A stretch of DNA of 64,000 nt from CAYOHG01 sp964465125 (GTDB lineage: Bacteria; Planctomycetota; Phycisphaerae; UBA1845; Fen-1342): the NCBI GenBank assembly GCA_964465125.1, contig CAYXIO010000003.1, forward strand, positions 101,921 to 165,920, read 5' to 3'. Shown here piece after piece: positions 46,669-53,536 of this stretch. The notes below the pieces were generated by a model. The model had not been told where the DNA came from. It saw only the letters and a list, made by a program, of their open reading frames with translations, and made no database searches. Positions within the stretch are counted from its first letter, which is position 1, and each line of letters opens with the position of its first letter. A program made the translations under genes and the position numbers.

Positions 46669-47442
46669 TCAGAACGGCCGCAGCCAGTCAAACGCCTTCA
46701 TCAGCCACCCGCGCCGCGCGGCGTCGCGCGCCGGACCGGTGTGCTCGGTCACGACCTCGGCATCCGCAAGCTGCGTGCTCAGCACGGTGTTCTGCGCGGT
46801 AACGTCCTCGGTCCGGCAGGTGCCCGTGAGCGTCATGATCTGCACGTCCTCGTCGTTCTTGATGCGCTTGCGGGCTTCGAGCACGAGCGTGCCGTTGGGG
46901 CGCACGTCGAGCACCGTTGCGGTGATGCGCAGCGTCAGCGTGTCGCCGCGCTCGATCTTGCCTTCCCCGTCGTATTTGTTGTTGAACTCGAAGTCCATGC
47001 CGGGCGTGCCGTTCGGAAACGTCTGCGGCACGAGCCGGTCATGCAGGTCGAGACGGAACCACTTCTTCAGCTCCGCGTCGATCTGCCACTGCTTGTCGGA
47101 CTCGAGCTTCGCGTCGCTGGTCGACTTCTTGTCCTCCCGCACGATCACTGTGACGAGGTCGTGCACCTGGATCTTGCGCGGCTCAGGCACCTCCACGGCG
47201 ATCGGCGAGATGGCCAGCAGCACCGGATTGACCGCGTTGGACGAGGCCGGGCCGAGGTCCGCCGGCGGACCGCCGAGGATGACGTCGCTGCGCGCCGCTG
47301 GCTGGGAGCTCGGCGCCGGGGGATGCCCCAGCATCTGCCGGCCGCGCTTCGCCAGCGAGTTCGTCTGCGCCCCGGCCTCCAGCGCCAGGGCCACCGCTGC
47401 GGTCGAGATCACGAGCAGGCGCACACGGAGAGCGAATCGCAT
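46669..47442 (-). CDS. flgH: Flagellar L-ring protein FlgH
   Basis: This is a 257-residue L-ring subunit from ATG 47440-47442, which has AGAGGA nine bases upstream; an ATG three codons earlier is too close to that site. Motifs: VHDLVTVIVREDKKSTSDAKLE, ERGDTLTLRITATVLDVRPNGTLVLEARKRI and LTGTCRTEDVTAQNTVLS. Unlike classical FlgH it has no lipobox cysteine: the signal ends LALEAGA-QTN, fit for signal peptidase I. It lies between flgA and flgI. Confidence 0.95.
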   Translation of the reverse strand: MRFALRVRLLVISTAAVALALEAGAQTNSLAKRGRQMLGHPPAPSSQPAARSDVILGGPPADLGPASSNAVNPVLLAISPIAVEVPEPRKIQVHDLVTVIVREDKKSTSDAKLESDKQWQIDAELKKWFRLDLHDRLVPQTFPNGTPGMDFEFNNKYDGEGKIERGDTLTLRITATVLDVRPNGTLVLEARKRIKNDEDVQIMTLTGTCRTEDVTAQNTVLSTQLADAEVVTEHTGPARDAARRGWLMKAFDWLRPF

Positions 47443-47447
47443 CACGA

Positions 47448-48524
47448 TCATTCCTCTGTAAGCCGGACGGCGGCCAGCCCGCTCACGACACCGCGGATGA
47501 CGCGCTTACTGTTGCGCACGTCGCCGAGACGCACGCGGACCGTTTCGCCGAACCCACCGCTGTCGAGGGCAGTTCCCGTCAGCCGCACATACACGTCGCC
47601 TCCGCCCACCACGGTCACGGGCCGGGATCGAATCACCAGGTCGGTCGGCTTGAGGTCGCCCTTTCGAAGCACCTGACCGGCGGGCACAAAGCTCTGCACG
47701 ACCTGCCCGATCAGCTCTTCCGGATTGCTGTAACCCAGGTCGGCGTCCGCGCTGAACAGGTGCTGCGCGAAATCCAGCGCCTCGCGCTTCACGCAACTGC
47801 CTGCGTTGAGCGGCTTGCCCGCCACGATCACCGTCCGCATCAGCCGAACGTGGGCGACGATCACGGCGCTGCGCTGCCGTCGGCCGTCACGATTGATCGC
47901 GACGCTGAATTCGCGCAGGCCGAGCTGCTGCCCGCCGCGCGGCTTGATCTGAAACTCGAAGGGCGGGCTGGTGAGCCGCAGGAACTCGGTCCCGGCGCGC
48001 TCGAATTCGACCTGCACCTCGCCGTCGAGACGGTCGAGCGAGGTCCGGACAAGCTGCTCAATCGCCTCGCCCAGATTCTGCACGCCGTCATCAGCGTCCA
48101 TGCCGACGCGCGTCCGCGGATGCGGGTCGCCGGCGCGCGGCGACTGGCCGGCGGGCTTCGGCTCCTCCGTCGAGTGCACGCGCACCTGGCAGCGCACGGC
48201 CCCGCTTACCAGCACGCGCGCCAGGTTCACCTCGAGCGCTTCCAATCGCTTCACGACCTGGTCGTGTGTCACCTCCACTAGCGGCCCTTCGACGTTCGAG
48301 AGCAACGGCTCCTCCGCGAGGGCCTGCTCCACCCCGTCGCCGGCGCCCGCGAAGCTGAGCACGTCCGACAGTCGAATCGTCGCACCGTTCGCTTCGGCGG
48401 TTGCTCGCATGACCAGCCGGCTGACGCGCGCGTCGCCGTCGCTACCGTCGTACGCCTGGGCCCGCGCCGCCGCGGCGACAACGGCCAGTGCGATCGCGCG
48501 GTTCAGGAGCGTTACGCTGCGCAT
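47448..48524 (-). CDS. flgA: Flagellar P-ring assembly chaperone FlgA, long form
   Basis: This is a 358-residue periplasmic protein, larger than the usual 220-240. A signal peptide (LNRAIALAVVAAAARAQA) leads to an N-terminal extension. The C-terminal SAF/ChapFlgA region includes VNRDGRRQRSAVIVAHVRLMRTVIVAGKPLNAG, a segment like LIGQVVQSFVPAGQVLRKGDLKP, and GETVRVRLGDVRNSKRVIRGVVSG. GGAGG lies nine bases before the ATG. It stops just before the flgH start. Confidence 0.92.
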   Translation of the reverse strand: MRSVTLLNRAIALAVVAAAARAQAYDGSDGDARVSRLVMRATAEANGATIRLSDVLSFAGAGDGVEQALAEEPLLSNVEGPLVEVTHDQVVKRLEALEVNLARVLVSGAVRCQVRVHSTEEPKPAGQSPRAGDPHPRTRVGMDADDGVQNLGEAIEQLVRTSLDRLDGEVQVEFERAGTEFLRLTSPPFEFQIKPRGGQQLGLREFSVAINRDGRRQRSAVIVAHVRLMRTVIVAGKPLNAGSCVKREALDFAQHLFSADADLGYSNPEELIGQVVQSFVPAGQVLRKGDLKPTDLVIRSRPVTVVGGGDVYVRLTGTALDSGGFGETVRVRLGDVRNSKRVIRGVVSGLAAVRLTEE

Positions 48525-48582
48525 TTTCGGATCCTCCCGTGCTTCGACGCGCGCCTCCGCGGCGTCACCGATTCAACGCTGC

Positions 48583-49380
48583 CTAGCGCCTCAGATTCGC
48601 GACGACCTGCAAGGCCTGGTCGGCCGTCTCGATCGACTGCGAGTTCATCTGGAACACCCGCTGGGCCTTGATCAGCTCGACCAGCTCCGTCACCGCCTCG
48701 GTGGTGCTGAGCTCAAGCGTCGCCGGCAGCAGAGTGCCAAAGCCGTTCTCGCCCGGATTGCCGGTCTCCGGCTCGCCGGTCGACCCGCTTTGCAGGTAGA
48801 TGTTGGACCCGAACTGCACCAGCCCCGACGAGTTCGCGAAGCGCGCCAGCTCGACGCGCCCCGCGATCTGCGGCTGCCCGTTCTGGATGTAGCTGATGTC
48901 GCCGTTGGGGCCGATCGAGATGGCCGTGTCCGGCACGTCGACCGGCACGTTGATGGCCGGCTCCATGCGATAGCCGATGCTGTTGCCCAGAACCAGATCG
49001 CCCTCGGAGTTGCGCACGAAGTTGCCCGCGCGCGTGTAGCCGATCTGCCCGTCGCCGAGATCGACCTGGAAGAAGCCGTCGCCGTTGATCATGGCATCGA
49101 GGTTGATGCCGGTCTGCATGGGCGATCCCTGGCGAAGCAGTAGCTGGGTGTTGCTGACCGCCACGCCCAGGCCGATCTGCTGGCCGAGCGGAGCGCTGAG
49201 GCTGTCGGCGGTCTGAACCCCGGGCTGGGCGCGAATCTGGTAGAGCAAGTCCTGAAAATTCACCCGGGAGGACTTGTAGCCGACCGTCTCCGCGTTCGCG
49301 ATGTTGTTCGCGATCACGTCGATCTTGGTCGACAGCGCCTGCATTCCGGTCGCGGCGGTATGAAGTGCCGTGATGGCCAT
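48583..49380 (-). CDS. flgG: Flagellar distal rod protein FlgG
   Basis: This is a 265-residue distal rod subunit. The start is ATG 49378-49380 and the N-terminus ALHTAATGMQALSTKIDVIANNIANAETVGYKSSR carries the ANNLAN-type signature. FQDLLYQ, GDGFFQVDLGDGQIGYTRAGNF and the C-terminal LSTTEAVTELVELIKAQRVFQMNSQSIETAD complete it. It is 19 bases downstream of flgF. Confidence 0.96.
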   Translation of the reverse strand: MAITALHTAATGMQALSTKIDVIANNIANAETVGYKSSRVNFQDLLYQIRAQPGVQTADSLSAPLGQQIGLGVAVSNTQLLLRQGSPMQTGINLDAMINGDGFFQVDLGDGQIGYTRAGNFVRNSEGDLVLGNSIGYRMEPAINVPVDVPDTAISIGPNGDISYIQNGQPQIAGRVELARFANSSGLVQFGSNIYLQSGSTGEPETGNPGENGFGTLLPATLELSTTEAVTELVELIKAQRVFQMNSQSIETADQALQVVANLRR

Positions 49381-49399
49381 GGTGTCCTGCCTCTCCCGG

Positions 49400-50146
49400 T
49401 TAGGTGAGCGTTGCAATCAGCCGACCGGCAGTCTGATCCTGTAACGTGACCATCTGCGCGTTGAACTGGTACGCTCGTCCGGCCTCGATCATCGCGACCA
49501 GCTCGTCCACCGGCTGCACCCCGGACGACTCGACGTGACCGGAGAGCACGTCGGCATCCGCCGGACGCGTCCGTGTTCCGGCGGCGTCGAAGCGCGACGC
49601 GCCGACCTTCTTGAGCGCCAGGTAGTCCTCGGGCTCGACCACCGCGAGCCGCGCCACGTGCTTTCCGTCCTGAGAGGCCCAGCCGTCGGCGTCGATCGAG
49701 ACCGGGCCGCCGCGGGGATTCGCGCGAATCTCGCCCCCGCCGGCACTCAGCACCGCCGCGCCGTCGCTGACCGCGACCAGCCGGCCGTTCTCGTCGAGCC
49801 GCGTGCGCCCGTCGCGGGTCAACAGGTCGCGGCCGTTCATGCGCATCATGAGAAAGCCCGGTCCGGCCAGTGCGACATCCTCGGGCTGGTCGGTCTTGAC
49901 GAACGCACCTTCGCTGTAGTCGACCTCGGTCTGCCCCAGCCAGAGCCCGCCGCTCAGCGCGTCAAGCAGCGCGTGGCCCGCTCCGTTGCGCACACCGGCC
50001 TGGGTCGCGGGCAGCCGCTCCGCAAACGTCGCCAGATCGCGCTTGAACCCCACCGTGTCCGCGTTGGCGAGATTGTTGGCGATGACCTCCTGACGATGCT
50101 CGTTGACCATCATGCCGGCAACGGAGTGATACAGGCCGTAAATCAT
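49400..50146 (-). CDS. flgF: Flagellar rod protein FlgF (flagellar hook-basal body family)
   Basis: This is a 248-residue proximal rod protein. The N-terminus MIYGLYHSVAGMMVNEHRQEVIANNLANADTVGFKRD and the C-terminus VQPVDELVAMIEAGRAYQFNAQMVTLQDQ are typical, with GPGFLMMRMNGRDLLTRDG in the middle. GGAGG precedes the ATG, and the start overlaps the upstream small gene (ATGA). FlgF versus FlgG paralogue status rests on order and on divergence from the FlgG next to it. Confidence 0.9.
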   Translation of the reverse strand: MIYGLYHSVAGMMVNEHRQEVIANNLANADTVGFKRDLATFAERLPATQAGVRNGAGHALLDALSGGLWLGQTEVDYSEGAFVKTDQPEDVALAGPGFLMMRMNGRDLLTRDGRTRLDENGRLVAVSDGAAVLSAGGGEIRANPRGGPVSIDADGWASQDGKHVARLAVVEPEDYLALKKVGASRFDAAGTRTRPADADVLSGHVESSGVQPVDELVAMIEAGRAYQFNAQMVTLQDQTAGRLIATLT

Positions 50147-50397
50147 GCCGGCTCCTCCGTCTCGGTTGGAGACGCCAACGCTGCCGGACAGACCTCGCGC
50201 ATCGCCAGCTCGCGCTCGCAGCAGCGGGCCGCGATCCGCGCCACGCGCCGACCGAGCTCGGTCCAGTCGCTCAGCCCGGCGAGGAGATCCGTCTCACCGT
50301 CCGTCGCACCGCGTGCGGCGATCGAACCAGCGCGCGGGGCGCTGTGCTTGCGCCCGGCGCGTCGCTGCGCGGCCAAACCCGAAATGCCATCACGCAT
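50143..50397 (-). CDS. Small protein of unknown function leading the flagellar operon
   Basis: This is an 84-residue basic-then-acidic protein. The ATG 50395-50397 has GGAGGG seven bases upstream, the stop overlaps flgF (ATGA), and the start lies about 55 bases after the predicted σ54 transcription start, so translation is likely. Features: an arginine-rich N-terminal third, then a helix-like DWTELGRRVARIAARCC, and an acidic tail. It does not look like FlgM, FlgB or FliE to me. An ATG 22 codons upstream would lie before the predicted transcript start. Confidence 0.6.
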   Translation of the reverse strand: MRDGISGLAAQRRAGRKHSAPRAGSIAARGATDGETDLLAGLSDWTELGRRVARIAARCCERELAMREVCPAALASPTETEEPA

Positions 50398-50463
50398 CGG
50401 TCTGCCCTCCGGGCATGCTGCGACCTTGGACACGGCACGATTCCACGTGCCGGGCGACGCCAA

Positions 50464-50479
50464 AGCAGATCGCGTGCCA
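50464..50479 (-). promoter_or_regulatory. σ54 (RpoN) promoter of the flagellar operon
   Basis: On the minus strand TGGCACGCGATCTGCT matches the -24/-12 consensus TGGCACR-N4-TTGCW at 11 of 12 defined positions; only the first T of the -12 element is C. GG and GC have the required spacing. Transcription would start near 50453, about 55 bases before the first gene. Confidence 0.75.
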
Positions 50480-50600
50480 CGAAAGTGGACACACGCGCCA
50501 ACCGGCGCGAGCGGGTGGTCAACTCGTGCGGCAGACCGCGTTTAGCGAATCGAAGAGAAACGGCGCTGCGCGTCGGAAGGGCCGCGTCAGGCGGCCGCGG

Positions 50601-50640
50601 CGCGCAAGGCATGCGCCGCGCCGGCAAGGCTTGCGGCGCG
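50601..50640. repeat. Tandem 20-bp repeat at enhancer distance
   Basis: CGCGCAAGGCATGCGCCGCG (50601-50620) and CCGGCAAGGCTTGCGGCGCG (50621-50640) match at 16 of 20 positions. The second contains the inverted repeat GCAAG-G-CTTGC. They lie about 150-190 bases upstream of the predicted σ54 start, a usual place for enhancer-binding activator sites. Confidence 0.5.
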
Positions 50641-50746
50641 CGCAGACTACGATGTTCGGCCAGGAATGCTGCTGCGGACGATTCGTCGGCTGGATTCCGC
50701 GCTCCGTTCAGTAGCGCGCGGAATCCGAGATCGCCGCGCGGCCGGC

Positions 50747-52555
50747 TCAGGGAATCGAAACGACCGCGTCGCCTTCGCGCAAGGGCTGCGCCGGCGCCGC
50801 CAGCAGCTCGGCCACGACCACGTCGCGCCCGCTGAACCGCTGGATCACCCGCGCTCGAACCAGCGTCTCCCCGCCGCGCTGCACGGCGCAGTTCATGCCG
50901 GCGTAGGCGCGCGGCAGCTCCAAGGTCGCCAACTTCGACGGTTCATCGAGCACGCGAAAGCGGCCCTGCGCCGCCGGCCGCTCGTCCAGGGATCGGCAGC
51001 GCTTGACCCGCTCGTCGAGACGGACGCGCTCTCCGCCCGTGGCGCGCTCGGCGGCCGCGGCGAGAATCGACCGTCCGGCCGGGGAGTCGACGTCGAGCAG
51101 GCCCTCCGCAGACGCCAGCGCGATCGAATCCACCTCGTCCTTCAGTAGTTCCACCAGGACCGGCTCGCCGATCTCCAGCCGCATGCCGCGCAGCGCCCGC
51201 ACAGACCAAAGCCGCTCGCGCTCACGCGCATCCGCCAGATACGTTCGCCAATCCGCCGCCGTCAGCGATGCGTCGCGGCGCAAGTAAGCGGGCGTGTGCC
51301 GATAGTAGGTCTCGAGCGTAAGCACGTGCAGCGCGGTGGCGTAGACGCGCCCGCCCATGCGGCTCCAGCGGCCCCAGCCGGTTCCGAACGGCTCCCAGCT
51401 TCCGTAGCGATGTCGCCGCTTTTCCCCGGTGAGCATGTCGCGCGATTGCAGCGGCAGAATCGCATCGCGAAGCCGCGCGTTCCACTCCTCCCACTCCGCG
51501 CCGCCGCTCTGGAACATCGCCACCGTGCCATAGTACCAGTAGTACTCGCTGTGCAGCCCGGTGTCGTCGCCGCCCTGCAATCGCGCCAGGGACGGCGGCT
51601 CCGCCAGCAGAACGGCCCGCTGACGCCGCACAAGCGGAGCATCGCTGCGCCAGCCGAGCAGTTGCTCGCTGAGCAGTGCCGCGGCCGTCATGGCTGCACC
51701 GTAGCGATACACCGGCCGGGTCGATTGCGGATCCAGCTTGAAGCCGGTGCCGGCGTCCGCGTACCACACCCGCCCGTCGCTCTCGCCGCAGCGCGCAAAA
51801 TGCAGCGACGCTCTCACGAGCGTTCGGCTCGGCACTTCCTGCCCAGCAGCCCGCGCCGCGTGCAAAGCCTGAACCATCCACGCCGTAATCGACGTGTCAT
51901 TGCGCGCGCTGTCCGGGCGCGGCACGTAGTCCCAGCCGCCGAGATGCTGCTGCGACTGCACCAGCAGGGCCACGGCGCGCCGCAACGGCTCGCGCACTCG
52001 CTCGTCGTGCGTGAGCGCGGCGTATTCGGCCAGCGCGAACGTCGCCAGCACGTTGTCGTAGCCGGCCATTGCGTCCCGCGAGAACCCGCCGTCGGAGTAT
52101 TGGAGCCGCAGCAGCGCGTCGATGCCGAGCTTGACGGTCTGCTGGTGCGGCCCCTCGCGGTCGGTGTAGCCCGCCCCCAGAAACGCCAGCACAACCAGGC
52201 CGGTCAGCCCCGGGCGCAGCGAAGCGTCGAGCCGCTCCACCGCTGCGCCGGGACATTCGTCGTCGCGCGGGCAGCGGCGCTGAAAGCTCACCCGATCCCA
52301 GCTTCCGTCGCGCTCCTGATGCGCCGCCAGCCAGTTCAGCCCGGCCTCCACCGCGTTTTCCGTGAGCGGCGTACCGCCGAATCGCTCGACGCGCTCCTTT
52401 CGCCCTTCGGTGGAGCGTTCCTCGTGCGCGTCCTGGGAAAACGCCGCGGGCGACAAGCTCGCAGCGACAATGCCCGCGAGAATTCCCGCACGCAGGATGG
52501 GAACGGCACGCCCGCCGCGCGGAGATCGCGCCGCGACGGCGAGGACGCCTTTCAC
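50747..52555 (-). CDS. Exported protein with prenyltransferase/squalene-cyclase-type repeats
   Basis: The protein has 602 residues from GTG 52553-52555, whose bases overlap the ymdB stop (GTGA). A signal peptide (LRAGILAGIVAASLSPAAFSQDA) leads to an α/α-toroid of repeats: GLNWLAAHQERDGSWD, GIDALLRLQYSDGGFS, AVALLVQSQQHLGGWDYV and further QxxxGxW-like units. The catalytic DxDD of squalene-hopene cyclases is not evident. The last 150 residues lose the repeats and end in β-rich sequence. Such proteins are frequent in planctomycetes and their role is unknown. Confidence 0.82.
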   Translation of the reverse strand: MKGVLAVAARSPRGGRAVPILRAGILAGIVAASLSPAAFSQDAHEERSTEGRKERVERFGGTPLTENAVEAGLNWLAAHQERDGSWDRVSFQRRCPRDDECPGAAVERLDASLRPGLTGLVVLAFLGAGYTDREGPHQQTVKLGIDALLRLQYSDGGFSRDAMAGYDNVLATFALAEYAALTHDERVREPLRRAVALLVQSQQHLGGWDYVPRPDSARNDTSITAWMVQALHAARAAGQEVPSRTLVRASLHFARCGESDGRVWYADAGTGFKLDPQSTRPVYRYGAAMTAAALLSEQLLGWRSDAPLVRRQRAVLLAEPPSLARLQGGDDTGLHSEYYWYYGTVAMFQSGGAEWEEWNARLRDAILPLQSRDMLTGEKRRHRYGSWEPFGTGWGRWSRMGGRVYATALHVLTLETYYRHTPAYLRRDASLTAADWRTYLADARERERLWSVRALRGMRLEIGEPVLVELLKDEVDSIALASAEGLLDVDSPAGRSILAAAAERATGGERVRLDERVKRCRSLDERPAAQGRFRVLDEPSKLATLELPRAYAGMNCAVQRGGETLVRARVIQRFSGRDVVVAELLAAPAQPLREGDAVVSIP

Positions 52556-53367
52556 TCTTCGCCCCCGGCGTCCGAATTGTCGGCCGCAGCCGATTCCCAG
52601 ACGCGCTCGATGCGAATGGCCCGGCCGCTGGTGGAATCCGCCTCGACGATTACGCCCGACAGCCGCACGTCTCCGCTCGCCACGTCGTAGCTGAACGGCA
52701 TGCCGGTCGTGAGCACCTGCAAGACGCGGTGCTTGTCGCGCCCCAGCACGGAGTCGTACGGGCCGGTCATGCCCAGATCGGTGATATACGCCGTCCCGCG
52801 CGGCAGGATGCGCTCGTCGGCGGTCGGAATGTGCGTGTGCGTGCCCACGACCGCGGTCACCCGGCCGTCCAGGTGCCAGCCCATCGCGATCTTCTCGCCG
52901 GTCGCTTCGGCGTGCACGTCGACCACGATGAGCTTCACGTCGGCCGGCAGCGCGGCCAGCACGCGATCGATCGCGGCGAACGGGCAATCCGCCTTCATGT
53001 TCATGTACGTGCGGCCGAGCAGCGAGACGACGGCCACCATCGCGCCGTTGCGCGCGCTCACTAACGTGTGGTCGCGGCCGGCCGCCACCGCGGGCAGATT
53101 CGCCGGTTTGACGATCCGCTCGCTGGTCTCCAGCACCGGCACGATCTCGCGGCGCTTGTAGATATGGTCGCCCATCGTGCAGACGTCGACGCCCTGGTGC
53201 AGCAGCTTCTGGAACATCTGCGGCGTCATGCCGCTGCCGGCCGCGACGTTCTCAGCGTTGGCAATGACGAAATCGATCTCCCGATCACGCACCAGCCGCG
53301 GAATCAACTCGGCGCAGGCGCGTTTGCCCGGCCGGCCGACGATGTCACCAATCACCAGCATTCGCAT
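52552..53367 (-). CDS. ymdB: YmdB-family metallophosphoesterase
   Basis: This is a 271-residue dimetal phosphodiesterase. MRMLVIGDIVGRPGKR supplies D8, and IANAENVAAGSG supplies E39 and N40. DVCTMGDHIY, VVDVHAEATGEKIAMGWHLDG and VVGTHTHIPTADERILPRGTAYITDLGMTGP complete the catalytic set of the TIGR00282 family, which hydrolyses 2',3'-cyclic nucleotides. Start 53365-53367 is preferred; an ATG two codons later is equivalent. A TATACT box lies at 53421-53426 on this strand. Confidence 0.94.
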   Translation of the reverse strand: MRMLVIGDIVGRPGKRACAELIPRLVRDREIDFVIANAENVAAGSGMTPQMFQKLLHQGVDVCTMGDHIYKRREIVPVLETSERIVKPANLPAVAAGRDHTLVSARNGAMVAVVSLLGRTYMNMKADCPFAAIDRVLAALPADVKLIVVDVHAEATGEKIAMGWHLDGRVTAVVGTHTHIPTADERILPRGTAYITDLGMTGPYDSVLGRDKHRVLQVLTTGMPFSYDVASGDVRLSGVIVEADSTSGRAIRIERVWESAAADNSDAGGEE

Positions 53368-53420
53368 TCGGAGGCGTATCCCGTTCGAGGTCACGTAGCC
53401 GCCTGCCAGTCGTTCGCGAC

Positions 53421-53507
53421 AGTATAACGCGCGCCGCGCGAATGGCCCCCGCGCCCAGCCTCGCGATCGATTCGCCGGGTGGCCTGCGCGCGGTTCAGTC
53501 CTACAAT
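53421..53507. promoter_or_regulatory. Divergent -10 boxes between ymdB and the YyaL-like gene
   Basis: TATACT faces ymdB (minus strand of 53421-53426) and TACAAT faces the right-hand gene (53502-53507). Neither has a clear -35 at the best spacing. Confidence 0.35.
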
Positions 53508-53536
53508 CCGGCATTCGCGTTCCGGGAGCCGAGCGT

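Larger units (their letters stand above)
50398..50746. other. Non-coding region upstream of the flagellar operon
   Basis: This 349-base region holds the σ54 promoter near its left end and a tandem 20-bp repeat at 50601-50640. No credible gene is seen. The right end abuts the stop of the terpene-cyclase-fold gene. Confidence 0.6.

Noticed and set aside
50398..50463. A 22-residue upstream extension of the small flagellar gene
   Set aside because: Its ATG lies upstream of the predicted σ54 transcription start, and the downstream ATG has a strong GGAGGG site.
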